A model generated the notes under the pieces. The model searched no databases and was not told the DNA's origin. It worked only from the letters and a program-made list of their open reading frames with translations. Position numbers and translations under genes: made by a program. From contig NZ_SLWK01000007.1 in the NCBI RefSeq assembly GCF_004345615.1, positions 166,265 through 230,264 of the forward strand: a stretch of DNA of 64,000 nucleotides, read 5' to 3'. This stretch comes from Natronoflexus pectinivorans. GTDB lineage: Bacteria > Bacteroidota > Bacteroidia > Bacteroidales > Marinilabiliaceae. This document shows positions 55,301-63,751 of the stretch, piece after piece (positions within the stretch are counted from its first letter, which is position 1; each line of letters starts with the position of its first letter).

Positions 55301-56484
55301 CTTCTTACTTTGATATTGATATTGTGGAGAAAATTATTCAGAACCTGCTTACCAATGCCATAAAGTATTCTCCAACTGGGGGGAAGATTACGCTCGAAAC
55401 GGAAATTGTTTTTACAAATGAAGACAAAGTGATTGGAATACGAGTTGCTGATCATGGAGCAGGCATTCCTGCTGAAGAACAATCCCGTATTTTCGATCGA
55501 TTCTACAGAGCCAGTCATTCACGCCAAAACATAAACGATGGATTGGGTATCGGACTCTCTTTCTCAAGGGATTTGGCTCGATTGCATGGAGGGGACATTC
55601 TGCTTGAGCAATCTACTGGAAATGGAAGTACATTTTTGTTTCGATTTCCTCTCAATGTCAGTCACACTGCAAAAAATAAGGGCGTTGAGACCCGGGAAAT
55701 CTTACCATCAGGTTTGTTGGAAAACCAGAAATCTGATGAAGACCCTGGCAAAACTACTGTTCTGATAATTGAGGATAATGATGACCTGCGAGCATTTATC
55801 AAAGATGGATTTGAAGGTTTTAAAATATTGGAGGCTTCTGATGGCAACAGGGGGCTGCAATTGGCTGTAGAGCATATTCCCGATATCATTGTTTCTGATA
55901 TTTTGATGCCTGGATTAAATGGCTTTGAAGTTTGCAGAAGGTTAAAAGAAGAGGTTTCAACGGCACATATTCCTGTACTGCTTTTAACGGCTTTGGGGGC
56001 AGCCGAACACCAAAAGGCAGGTGTTGATTGTGGAGCTGATGATTATATTGTCAAGCCGTTTAATGTTCAGTTGCTTGCAGGTAAGGTGCGTAATATCTTA
56101 TCTGCCCGAAAGCACTATCGGGAAAGATTGCTATCCCACTATCAAATTCCTGCTTCTGACAAAGAGTCAAAAGGAGATCCATTGCTTGATTCTGTGACTG
56201 AATTGGTGTTGTCAAATCTGACTGAAACTGGTTTTGGTGTCGAAGAAATAAGTCGTAAACTAAACATGAGCCGGTCAACGTTTTACAGGAAGATTTCCTC
56301 ACTCACCGGAGTTTCACCCGTTGAATTCATCCGAAGAATCCGGTTACGCGAGAGTTGCATTTTATTAAAAAGCGAATCCGGTATCACCATCAATGAAGTA
56401 GCATTCAGGGTGGGTTTTGAAGATGTTGATTACTTCAGGAACTGTTTTAAAAAGGTTTATGGGAAAACCCCATCAGAATACTGA
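52330..56484 (+). CDS. Hybrid two-component system sensor/regulator (HTCS)
   Basis: HTCS proteins sense oligosaccharides in the periplasm and activate PULs, combining a whole two-component system in one chain. A signal/anchor (YLLLAIFVANAMVLSAQ) is followed by about 14 propeller repeats with IWLATYDGISRFDGF, LWIGTTGSGLSMFD and IWMGSRNQGVDF, then a Y_Y_Y-type domain, a membrane helix near residues 805-825 (FRGLLMLIFAAIIVLFY) and a coiled coil. The histidine kinase follows with His892 in GVSHEIRTPL and ATP-binding motifs LLTNAIKYSP, DHGAGIP and DGLGIGLSFS. The receiver domain has Asp1190 in SDILMPG and Lys in DDYIVKPF. An AraC-type HTH is at the end (VEEISRKLNMSRSTFYRKIS). Its target is not shown; the pectin locus or the adjacent oxidoreductase cluster are candidates. 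Confidence 0.96.
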   Translation: MRPCMSFYMYRYLLLAIFVANAMVLSAQTPVTFERYSTFQGLPQNSVFSIAQDASGFIWLATYDGISRFDGFQFVSYKPEPGNIGGLSSNITVALEADDEGKLWIGTTGSGLSMFDTRTLMFRNYPSDDTEEGALSDNNVNAILPLSNNVLVGTNHGLNKLNRESGHFSVFLTGDGLAGNNILALNKWCHDKTWVATNNGLQLISLGDEIVQHAYLPQSQTGGQVLSLKTDHNQRLWTVSSSQLSCFREEDGEFILEMQLTDAELNEQFSSTGGFSVIVMGKNDEIWLGTHGGLFRLKESAQKLFAESHFINALYDEHSLPGNQIISLMTDEEGILWIGTRFNGLAKYDPYKQPVTRFVHNPANPNSIHSNDVRAISQDVDGNIWMGSRNQGVDFINVQTGEIERFEANSGVNGALYNNSIRDLYLDTRDRLWVGYYSGFSQIERDGLTGNVLFHPAKDSVGNRIHFGGHTYFFYEDSKSRFWVATSDGLIQYDPRNNRVEWYRNEFTQSPNLGNFFRSVCEDADGYLWLATDGIGVFRLNPETREFTNFRHFLDDPATLSHNKVYVIAKDLNQDLWFGTHSGLNRLCKETGNFYHFTQEDGLSNNIVYGIMPDQNGFLWLTTANGLSRFNPQNNTFKTYLSGIEFSDDAFSISRDGKIFVGGLSGFFAFHPDSLRENQFAAPLRFTGFRLHNDLIQPGETYNGRIILPEALSFLEEITLKHNENFFSVEFAMLSYASPTQNRYQFLLEGLHTQWFDASSGERIAVFTGLKPGRYILRVRGANPDGIWSESSLTINILPAFYQTTWFRGLLMLIFAAIIVLFYRLRLRSLTRQKITLENQVVEKTRELQNQNDILKNQHDEIVRQRDQVVEMTRMVHDADERKLRFFTGVSHEIRTPLTLILGPVEQMLNNSDVPQSVRDRLDRVYRNARNLHKLINQLLDFRKIDSGLMPVELSAGDINSFLHNQVELCHNLIAEKKLQIEFKLNEHIPTSYFDIDIVEKIIQNLLTNAIKYSPTGGKITLETEIVFTNEDKVIGIRVADHGAGIPAEEQSRIFDRFYRASHSRQNINDGLGIGLSFSRDLARLHGGDILLEQSTGNGSTFLFRFPLNVSHTAKNKGVETREILPSGLLENQKSDEDPGKTTVLIIEDNDDLRAFIKDGFEGFKILEASDGNRGLQLAVEHIPDIIVSDILMPGLNGFEVCRRLKEEVSTAHIPVLLLTALGAAEHQKAGVDCGADDYIVKPFNVQLLAGKVRNILSARKHYRERLLSHYQIPASDKESKGDPLLDSVTELVLSNLTETGFGVEEISRKLNMSRSTFYRKISSLTGVSPVEFIRRIRLRESCILLKSESGITINEVAFRVGFEDVDYFRNCFKKVYGKTPSEY

Positions 56485-56629
56485 TTACTAGATGTGTATG
56501 AGATGATTGCTTGGGGTTTGAAACAAATATCGGGTGAAATTGAATCAATTAGCATGTGCTTTATGATCACCTGTTGCGTAAATTGCAATCTCTTATTTTA
56601 GAATTGTACTATTAAAAACAGGATGAATT

Positions 56630-57964
56630 ATGGAGAATAGCAGACGAAACTTTATTAAGAAATCCGCATTGGGAGCGGCGGGTTTTACCATGGCGGGAAT
56701 GGGTATGAGTTCCAGTAGTTATGCCCGCATTATGGGTGCAAACGATAGAATCAATGTTGCAATTGTAGGACTGGGAAGACGTTTGTACGCTTTTAATGAT
56801 CCCATTTCTATGAAATCGAGCAATGTACGTTTGGCCTATTTATGTGATGTTATGAAAGGTCAGCGTGATCGTGCAGCTAATTCATTCAAACATCTGGATT
56901 ATAAATTTAAGCTTGAAAATGACGTTCGTAAAATCATAAGCGACAAGAGCGTTGATGCCGTAATCAATGCCACTCCTGATCACTGGCATACGCCAGGTGC
57001 AATTATGGCTGTTCAGGCCGGCAAGCATGTATATGTTGAAAAACCCGGGAGTCATAATGCACGCGAGGGTGAATTACTGGCTCAAGCATACAGGAAATAT
57101 GGCAAAGTGATTCAGTTAGGGAACCAACAACGATCATCACGCGAAAGCATTGAGATTGTTAAACAAATTCATAATGGAATAATTGGTGTTCCTTACAAAG
57201 CAGTTACTTTCTACTCAAACAACAGGGGTGAGACTCCGATAGCTACTAAAGCGCCAGTTCCTGAAGGACTTGATTGGGAGTTGTGGCAGGGGCCTGCACC
57301 TCGTCAGGAATATAAGCACAATACATGGGATTATCATTGGCACTGGTACGGATGGACTTATGGAACCGCAGAGACGGGTAACAATGCCATACACGAAATG
57401 GATATCGCACGGTGGGCGCTTCAGGTTGACCATCCTGAAAGGGTTAGTGTTGAGGCCGACAAGCGTCATTTTATGAATGATGGTTGGACGATGTACGACA
57501 CCATGATGGCCTCATTTTATTATCCTGGTAACAAAGTTATTGAATGGGATGGTAAAAGTAGAAATGCCTATAATACTTATGGGTCTGATAGAGGTACCGT
57601 AATCTTTGGAAGCGAGGGAACAGTATTTGTCAACAGAGGAGGATATAAACTGTATAATCGCGATGGGAAATTACTGAGAGACAGCGAGTCTGCCGATGAT
57701 GAAGGTGGAACCGCTCTTGGTGGCGGTGGCGGAATGTCTACCAACCACGTACTAAACTTTTTTAATACCATTCGAGGAAAAGAAGAATTAAAATCGCCAG
57801 TAGATGAAATGATGAAAAGCACACACATGTGTCATTTAGCAAATCTTTCATACCGCTTAGGAAAAGATCTTACCATCGATCCGGTTACCGGAAGAGCAAA
57901 AGACAATGATGCGCTCAAACTCTGGGGACGTGAATATGAGCCCGGATGGGAGCCAATTATATAA
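56630..57964 (+). CDS. Gfo/Idh/MocA oxidoreductase with Tat signal
   Basis: These NAD(P)-dependent enzymes oxidise or reduce sugar hydroxyls. The N terminus is a twin-arginine signal (SRRNFIKKSALGAAGFTMAG), so the folded, cofactor-loaded protein would be exported to the periplasm. A Rossmann fold follows (INVAIVGLGRRLYAF), then INATPDHWHTPGAIMAVQAG and the conserved EKP motif KHVYVEKPGSHNAREGELL. The C-terminal domain includes GNQQRSSRESIEIV and ETGNNAIHEMDIARWAL, where the His is the likely catalytic residue of the family. The gene begins a five-gene run, 26 bases before the next. Confidence 0.9.
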   Translation: MENSRRNFIKKSALGAAGFTMAGMGMSSSSYARIMGANDRINVAIVGLGRRLYAFNDPISMKSSNVRLAYLCDVMKGQRDRAANSFKHLDYKFKLENDVRKIISDKSVDAVINATPDHWHTPGAIMAVQAGKHVYVEKPGSHNAREGELLAQAYRKYGKVIQLGNQQRSSRESIEIVKQIHNGIIGVPYKAVTFYSNNRGETPIATKAPVPEGLDWELWQGPAPRQEYKHNTWDYHWHWYGWTYGTAETGNNAIHEMDIARWALQVDHPERVSVEADKRHFMNDGWTMYDTMMASFYYPGNKVIEWDGKSRNAYNTYGSDRGTVIFGSEGTVFVNRGGYKLYNRDGKLLRDSESADDEGGTALGGGGGMSTNHVLNFFNTIRGKEELKSPVDEMMKSTHMCHLANLSYRLGKDLTIDPVTGRAKDNDALKLWGREYEPGWEPII

Positions 57965-57990
57965 TTGACCAAACTTTAAATATTCAGAAA

Positions 57991-59379
57991 ATGAGATTAA
58001 TTATAGGACTAAGTACAGTGTTGATGATGCATTTAAGTTCATGTCAGCAGCCTTCTGAAGAAGGGTTTACAGGAGCAGACAATGAAGTGAAGTTAATTAC
58101 TTTGAATCCCGGACATTTTCATGCAGCTCTAATTCAAAAGGAGATGTATAGTCAGGTGGATCCTACGGTGCATGTTTATGCACCGGGAGGTCCCGATCTG
58201 GATCTTCACATGCAAAGAATCAACGGCTTTAATAATCGAAGCGAAGATCCAACTTCCTGGGAAAGTCTGATCTATACCGGACCGGATTATCTTGAGAAAA
58301 TGCTTTCCGAGAGAAAGGGAAATGTGGTGGTTTTAGCAGGGAATAATAAATTGAAAACCTCTTACATTAAAACAGCAGTTGAAAACGGATTTAATGTTCT
58401 CTCCGATAAACCAATGGTTATTGATGGTGCCAGTTTTGAAATGCTTGAAGAAGCATTTCAAATTGCCAAACAAAATGATGTTTTACTTTACGATATCATG
58501 ACTGAGCGCTATGAAATAACTGGCCAACTGCAAAGAGCCATAGGTTTGGTGCCCGAAATTTTTGGAACCATGGAAAAGGGTAGCCCGGAGAATCCTGCGG
58601 TAGTTAAGGAAAGTGTTCATCACTTTTTTAAATATGTTGCTGGTTCTGTGTTACGCAGACCACCTTGGTATTTCGATGTCTCTCAGCAGGGAGAAGGGAT
58701 CATTGACGTTACCACACACTTGGTGGATCTGATCCAATGGATCTGTTTTCCTGATGTTATCCTCAATTACAAATCGGATGTCAACGTGTATGATGCTCGC
58801 AGGTGGCCAACGAATGTTTCCCGTCAGCAATTTTTGGATGTTACCGGACTTCAGGAGGTTCCGGATTATATGAAGAGTGATTTTAATGACAATGATGTTC
58901 TTGAGGTTTTTGCCAATGGTGAGATGAGCTATGAACTAAAAGACGTTCATGCAAGGGTTTCTGTGATATGGGATTACGAAGCTCCGGAAGGAGGAGGCGA
59001 TACTCACGTATCGCTCATGCGCGGGAGCAAATCAAATTTAATCATCAGACAGGGTGCTGAACAGAACTTTATACCCATGCTGTATATTGAACCTGCACCA
59101 GGACAAAGTTTCACCAGTTGGAAGCCCGAAGTCCGTAATGGCTTTGAGAAAATAACAAATCAATTCCCCGGAGTTGAACTTGTTTTCGAAGGTTCTGAAT
59201 TCCGTGTGGAAATACCAAATCACTATAGAATTGGGCATGAAGCTCACTTCGGTCGTGTAGCAGAAAAATATCTTGGCTTTTTGGTGGATGGAAAACTTCC
59301 CGATTGGGAGGTGCCAAACATGCTAACCAAGTACTACACCACCACACGTGCATTGGAAATGGCACGTGAACGAGATTAA
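57991..59379 (+). CDS. Gfo/Idh/MocA-type oxidoreductase, lipoprotein
   Basis: I chose the ATG at 57991, which gives a lipoprotein signal (MRLIIGLSTVLMMHLSSC, Cys18); an earlier in-frame ATG at 57946 overlaps the previous gene. The protein starts with an unusual NAD-fold region (VKLITLNPGHFHAALIQKEM) and retains VVLAGNNKLKTSYIKTAVEN and NVLSDKPMVIDGASFEMLEE, the last matching the EKP region with Lys-Pro kept. The C-terminal part contains GEGIIDVTTHLVDLIQWICF with a catalytic-type His. Lipid anchoring places it outside the cytoplasm alongside the Tat-type enzyme. It is more divergent than its two neighbours. Confidence 0.82.
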   Translation: MRLIIGLSTVLMMHLSSCQQPSEEGFTGADNEVKLITLNPGHFHAALIQKEMYSQVDPTVHVYAPGGPDLDLHMQRINGFNNRSEDPTSWESLIYTGPDYLEKMLSERKGNVVVLAGNNKLKTSYIKTAVENGFNVLSDKPMVIDGASFEMLEEAFQIAKQNDVLLYDIMTERYEITGQLQRAIGLVPEIFGTMEKGSPENPAVVKESVHHFFKYVAGSVLRRPPWYFDVSQQGEGIIDVTTHLVDLIQWICFPDVILNYKSDVNVYDARRWPTNVSRQQFLDVTGLQEVPDYMKSDFNDNDVLEVFANGEMSYELKDVHARVSVIWDYEAPEGGGDTHVSLMRGSKSNLIIRQGAEQNFIPMLYIEPAPGQSFTSWKPEVRNGFEKITNQFPGVELVFEGSEFRVEIPNHYRIGHEAHFGRVAEKYLGFLVDGKLPDWEVPNMLTKYYTTTRALEMARERD

Positions 59380-59408
59380 TTACACGGTTATTATCAAATG
59401 AAAAAACA

Positions 59409-60263
59409 ATGAATAAAGTCTTATGCCGTATTATTTGTCTGGCAATTATTTCAGCAATTGCTTTTGGTTGTAATTCACAACCAAAAGCATATGTTCCCGA
59501 TCCCGGTGTTGTCTCATTTTCATTTCGAAATCAGTTCTCTGAGGATGTTCCCGCCACGCTAGATTTAATTAAAGAGATGGGAATAACCAACATTGAATTC
59601 TCCAATTTGTTTGGATTAACTGCTGTTGAACTTCGGCAATTGTTGGATGAACGTGGTATGATCTGCACATCCTACGGGGTAGGTTATCATACTTTGGTGA
59701 ATGATACCGAACAGGTTATTTCTGATGCAAAAACACTTGGAGCAAAATATGTTCGTGTGGCATGGATCCCTCACGAGGGAGAGTTCTCCTTAGATGATGC
59801 CCGTCGTGCTGTTAATGATTTTAACGAAGCAGGCAGAAAAATTGCTAAGGAAGGATTATATTTTTGCTATCATAACCATGGATATGAATTCCGTTCTCAT
59901 GGTGATGGAACACTTTTTGATTACATAGTGCAAAATACCAATCCGGAGTATGTTAGTTTTGAGCTGGATCTTTTATGGACTGTTCATCCGGGAGCCGATC
60001 CGGTAGAGTTGCTTCAAACCTATCCTGACCGATTCCGGTTGATGCATCTTAAAGATTTAAGAAGAGGAGTTGTTGGAGATTTCTCAGGCGGAACGCCAAG
60101 GGAAAATGATGTAATTCTTGGTACTGGTCAGGTCGATTTTCCTGCAGTGTTGAAAGCTGCCCGCAAAACCAATATTGAATATTATTATATTGAAGATGAA
60201 AGCCCCGATGTTATTGAACGGGTTCCAGTTAGCAGAGAATATATTATGAGTATTACCAAGTAG
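59409..60263 (+). CDS. Sugar phosphate isomerase/epimerase-like TIM barrel, lipoprotein
   Basis: The xylose-isomerase-like TIM-barrel family includes sugar epimerases and also lyases/hydratases acting on keto-glycosides. A lipoprotein signal ends in AFGC (Cys21). Barrel motifs are VVSFSFRNQFSEDVPATLD, GITNIEFSNLFGL, AKYVRVAWIPHEG, LYFCYHNHGYEFRS and YVSFELDLLWTVHPGADPV. They are followed by RLMHLKDLRRG and GTGQVDFPAVL, ending YYYIEDESPDVIERVPVS. Probable metal ligands are the Glu, Asp and His residues in these segments. The stop TAG is followed with no gap, and in the same frame, by the ATG of apbE. Confidence 0.88.
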   Translation: MNKVLCRIICLAIISAIAFGCNSQPKAYVPDPGVVSFSFRNQFSEDVPATLDLIKEMGITNIEFSNLFGLTAVELRQLLDERGMICTSYGVGYHTLVNDTEQVISDAKTLGAKYVRVAWIPHEGEFSLDDARRAVNDFNEAGRKIAKEGLYFCYHNHGYEFRSHGDGTLFDYIVQNTNPEYVSFELDLLWTVHPGADPVELLQTYPDRFRLMHLKDLRRGVVGDFSGGTPRENDVILGTGQVDFPAVLKAARKTNIEYYYIEDESPDVIERVPVSREYIMSITK

Positions 60264-61133
60264 ATGGAGGTTTTTCATCATACATTTTTTGCCATGGGTA
60301 CAAGGTTAAACGTGGTAATACCACGTTTAACCAATGCCAATGGACTGTTGCTTGCTGATGAAATCGAGAAAGTAGTAAAATCGGAAGAGAACCGTTTGAG
60401 TTGTTTTATGGTTGATTCCGATGTCTCATTTATCAACTCAAACGCGATAATAAAGCCGGTAAGTGTAACTGATGAGATGTCTGAAGTTTTGAACCTTTCT
60501 CAAAAGTTTAATACAGAAACATCCGGCGCTTTTGATCCGGCACTTTATTTTTATACTCAAGCGACTCGTGATGAGTCGTATATAGATGAACAAGGATCAT
60601 TGGGATGGAAGGATGTTTTATGGAATCCCTTAGAAAAGCAACTTTTTATAAAAAATCCTCGTACAGGACTAGACTATGGGGGTTTTGGAAAAGGATGGGC
60701 TCTTGAGAAAATCCTAAAACTCCTAAAAAAGCATAAGGTAGATTCTGCTTTCATTAGTTTTGGAGAAAGCTCAATATCAGTTATTGGAGAACATCCTTTA
60801 GGAAAATCCTGGCCATTATCCATCACACATCCTCAGAGCGGAGCCTTACTTGAGTTGGAATTAAACGGCCAGTCCGTATCTGTTTCAGGGCTGAAAAGGT
60901 CTGAAAATAACGATAACTTGAAATCTCATGTGATACGGAGTGTAGATTTTACATCGATCAAAGATCACAATATAGTTGTTGTGAGTACTGATTCTCCAAT
61001 GATTTCGGAGGTTTTATCCACCGCAATTACTTCTGCTAATGAATTGCAGATTAAAACCATTAAAATGAATTTCCCTAAAGCCAAAATATATCAATGCAGG
61101 CAAGATATGCTTGAATTTGAACGAATTAATTAG
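60264..61133 (+). CDS. apbE: FAD:protein FMN transferase, ApbE family, without signal peptide
   Basis: ApbE attaches FMN covalently to a threonine of target flavoproteins, normally outside the cytoplasm. The family pattern is present: FFAMGTRLNVVI at the start, SEENRLSCFMVDSDVSFINS, ETSGAFDPALYFY, GLDYGGFGKGWALEKILKLL and TDSPMISEVLSTAITSA. One conserved glycine patch is altered (ISFGESSISVIG where NlGGd is typical). The protein begins directly at the domain with no export signal. Its reading frame is continuous with the preceding lipoprotein gene except for one TAG. Either it is cytoplasmic, or it is exported as part of a fusion if that TAG is read through or is an error. Confidence 0.85.
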   Translation: MEVFHHTFFAMGTRLNVVIPRLTNANGLLLADEIEKVVKSEENRLSCFMVDSDVSFINSNAIIKPVSVTDEMSEVLNLSQKFNTETSGAFDPALYFYTQATRDESYIDEQGSLGWKDVLWNPLEKQLFIKNPRTGLDYGGFGKGWALEKILKLLKKHKVDSAFISFGESSISVIGEHPLGKSWPLSITHPQSGALLELELNGQSVSVSGLKRSENNDNLKSHVIRSVDFTSIKDHNIVVVSTDSPMISEVLSTAITSANELQIKTIKMNFPKAKIYQCRQDMLEFERIN

Positions 61134-61148
61134 AACGGGTAAATAGAT

Positions 61149-62447
61149 ATGAGCGAATTAAGTAGAAGGAATTTCCTGAAAAACGGACTTTTGGCAGGAA
61201 CTGTTATGCTGTCTCCGGCCGCTTTGTTAAATACAAAATTATCTGCACAAACCGGAGGGAAAAAGGAAAAAGTTCGACTGGCTGTGGTAGGAGCTGGTTC
61301 ACGCGGACAATATTTAATGCAATGTGTGCTTGCCTTGCAGGAACATGAGAACATGGAGCTTGTGGCTATTTGTGATGTCTATGAGCCAAGTATTCAGAGT
61401 GCTTTGTTATTGGCTCCCGGTGTTAAAGTCTTTAGGGATTACAGAGCTTTGCTGGAAATGAAAGATTTGGACGGTATCATTGTTGCAACGCCATTGCATG
61501 AACATGCAGCACCAACCATTGATGCCCTCAATAATGGCATTCATGTGTTTTGTGAAAAAGCTATGGCCTTAACTTTGGAGGATACATACGCTATGGCTGA
61601 AGCGCATCTTAGAACAGGTAACGTTCTTCAGATTGGACACCAACGTCTATTTGACCCACGATTTCTCAAAGGAATGAATTACGTGCATTCCGGAGAAATT
61701 GGGAAGGTGACTCAAATGAGAGCATTCTGGCATCGTCACAATAATTGGCGTCGACCTGTTCCTTCTGATCAACCGGAGTTGGAGAGATTCATCAATTGGA
61801 GGTTGTATCGCGATTATTCTTTAGGCTTAATGACCGAGTTGGCCTCTCATCATATTCAGGTTGCTAACTGGGTCAAAAAAGCTCTTCCTAAAGTTGTTCG
61901 TGGTGCCGGTAGCATCAGTTATTGGAAAGATGGACGTGAAGTGGAAGATAATGTGGCTCTTATCTACTCATATGAAGATGGCACTCAGTTTATATACGAC
62001 TCTATGATCCAGAACAGAAAGTATGGACTTGAAATTCAGGTATTGGGAGATAAGGGAACATTGGAACTTGAAAATAATCGTAAGTTTTATGAGGAGCCCC
62101 CGGTTCCGCCTAAACCTCCAGGTATTGTGCAGTTGATACAGGATTTGGAATCTAATGTTTTTGGAAAAATTCCGTTGGGTAGTTCATCCTGGGAGCCGGA
62201 ACTGGCCATTCAGGAACGAGGATATCCCATTTTAGCGAATAACCCTCGACCCGATTGGTGGCCTGCTTGGGAATGGCGTGACGGTTCATTGGAACAGGTT
62301 ATAGGTTTTGCTGATGCCATTCGGGAAGGAAAAGCTATTCCGGGGATGTTCGAGCAATGTTATTATGGCTCAATCTGGACCATTCTTGGACAAATGGCTA
62401 TAGATTCTGGCCAGGCGGTTACAATGCCGGATAAATATTTGATTTAA
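61149..62447 (+). CDS. Gfo/Idh/MocA oxidoreductase with Tat signal (second)
   Basis: A twin-arginine signal (LSRRNFLKNGLLAGTVMLSP) precedes a Rossmann fold (VRLAVVGAGSRGQYL) and VATPLHEHAAPTIDALNNGI, then HVFCEKAMALTLEDTYAM, where EKA replaces the usual EKP. Downstream, NVLQIGHQRLFDPRF and LGLMTELASHHIQVANWVKK supply the C-terminal domain with its conserved His. It lies 15 bases after apbE and closes the cluster. Two Tat oxidoreductases plus a lipoprotein one and a TIM barrel in one unit point to periplasmic redox processing of a glycoside. Confidence 0.9.
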   Translation: MSELSRRNFLKNGLLAGTVMLSPAALLNTKLSAQTGGKKEKVRLAVVGAGSRGQYLMQCVLALQEHENMELVAICDVYEPSIQSALLLAPGVKVFRDYRALLEMKDLDGIIVATPLHEHAAPTIDALNNGIHVFCEKAMALTLEDTYAMAEAHLRTGNVLQIGHQRLFDPRFLKGMNYVHSGEIGKVTQMRAFWHRHNNWRRPVPSDQPELERFINWRLYRDYSLGLMTELASHHIQVANWVKKALPKVVRGAGSISYWKDGREVEDNVALIYSYEDGTQFIYDSMIQNRKYGLEIQVLGDKGTLELENNRKFYEEPPVPPKPPGIVQLIQDLESNVFGKIPLGSSSWEPELAIQERGYPILANNPRPDWWPAWEWRDGSLEQVIGFADAIREGKAIPGMFEQCYYGSIWTILGQMAIDSGQAVTMPDKYLI

Positions 62448-62529
62448 TAGATATCTGGTTATTTGATCTGTGTTTGTTTATTGATGAAGGGTTTTTCTGC
62501 CTTAATTGGAACTGTAAAACAAAATTTTT

Positions 62530-62781
62530 ATGAGAGATATTATAATTTCCGGTAAAAGAATAAAAACCGAGCTATATTTTTTATTGATTGTGTGGGGAGT
62601 GGCAAATTTGATAAATGCCTTTGCCATATGGAAATATGAGACCAGTTGGGTTGAAATGATAACATTTCAACCATTAATTCTGATGTTAACATTTTTCTTT
62701 TATCTGCTAACAGTTGTTATAAGAGTTTTTATTTCTCTCGTTAGCTTTTTGGTAAGCAGAGTAAAACCTAAAAATACCTGA
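62530..62781 (+). CDS. Small two-helix membrane protein
   Basis: An 83-aa protein with two hydrophobic segments (about residues 15-34, YFLLIVWGVANLINAFAIW, and 43-75). It ends in a basic tail (SRVKPKNT). No family is recognised. Its last 14 bases overlap the end of the convergent PorP/SprF gene. The preceding 82-base gap is A+T-rich. Length, composition and clean membrane topology make it likely to be real. Confidence 0.65.
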   Translation: MRDIIISGKRIKTELYFLLIVWGVANLINAFAIWKYETSWVEMITFQPLILMLTFFFYLLTVVIRVFISLVSFLVSRVKPKNT

Positions 62782-63751
62782 AAGATCTGACACCGCCATC
62801 TTCAGCAGCTTTTCGGAATTCTCTGTCACGGTTTCTCTGTACAAATCTGAAACTATCAAAGGTGATTGATATTTCCTGGCTGCTGATGTTGTGTAGGGTG
62901 TTGGAATATAGAGGAAAATCGTATGAGTAATTAACTCCCCAATTTTCATTTATCTGTATACCTACAATAAGTGCGGCAGCATTATTTATGCGGAAAGCAC
63001 CACCTAGTTTCAAGAAATTATTATAGGTGAAATGCATATGGAAATCGTAAGTATTGATGTCATCTTCAACTATTCTGGCTAAACTTGAAATCCTGGCGTT
63101 TAATTCAGGATTAAAATGAAAGCGATAACCTGTAGTTAAGTAATAATGCCTGCGCGTATCAAATGTGTGGTTTTCTCTTTCAGTGTAACTAATATGGGAG
63201 TTTAAAACCTGGGGTACAGATACGCTCAAATAAAAATCCGGAGTAAAAAGAACAGCGCCGGTTCCAAAGGTTGGTCTGAATTCATTCTCCATTCTGCCGG
63301 TAAAATGTGGGTCGTTTTGGTTTACAACTCGGAGTCCACTTAAATTGGCCCAGTAATTATTGACTCCGCCGCTAATCCCAAATGAAATAAATGACTGAAG
63401 TCCGGTTCTTACAAGATAGGAGTATACAAAAGAAAGCTGATTGGTCATTACCGGTCCTACATGATCGGATAGAATATTTCCTCCTATCGACATTTTGGTG
63501 TCATTGATTGGCGTATGAACGCCATAATAATAGGTCGCTGGAGCATCTTGCATTCCCACCCATTGCAAACGAACAAACATATCCATGGCCAATGAATTTC
63601 TTGTGCCGGCAAATGCCGGATTCATCAAAAGTGGATTATTCATATACTGAGTGAAAAGCGGTTCCTGTTGGCCATATGAATTTGATGACCAGCAGAAAAG
63701 CCATCCGGCAATTATGCATATATAAATCTCTATATTTTTTCTAATTCTCAA
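62768..63751 (-). CDS. PorP/SprF-family type IX secretion-associated membrane protein
   Basis: These outer-membrane barrel proteins accompany the T9SS or export of gliding adhesins. A signal peptide (CIIAGWLFCWSSNSYG) is followed by the family hallmark QQEPLFTQYMNNPLLMNPAF, then AGTRNSLAMDMFVRLQWVGM, TYYYGVHTPINDTKMSIGGN and AYVFSYLVR-type strands. LYSNTLHNISSQEISITF occurs toward the end. At 327 aa it is of typical size. PorP/SprF genes often stand next to giant surface proteins; here it is at the window's right end, about 12 kb from the nearest T9SS substrate gene. Confidence 0.92.
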   Translation of the reverse strand: MRIRKNIEIYICIIAGWLFCWSSNSYGQQEPLFTQYMNNPLLMNPAFAGTRNSLAMDMFVRLQWVGMQDAPATYYYGVHTPINDTKMSIGGNILSDHVGPVMTNQLSFVYSYLVRTGLQSFISFGISGGVNNYWANLSGLRVVNQNDPHFTGRMENEFRPTFGTGAVLFTPDFYLSVSVPQVLNSHISYTERENHTFDTRRHYYLTTGYRFHFNPELNARISSLARIVEDDINTYDFHMHFTYNNFLKLGGAFRINNAAALIVGIQINENWGVNYSYDFPLYSNTLHNISSQEISITFDSFRFVQRNRDREFRKAAEDGGVRSFRYF

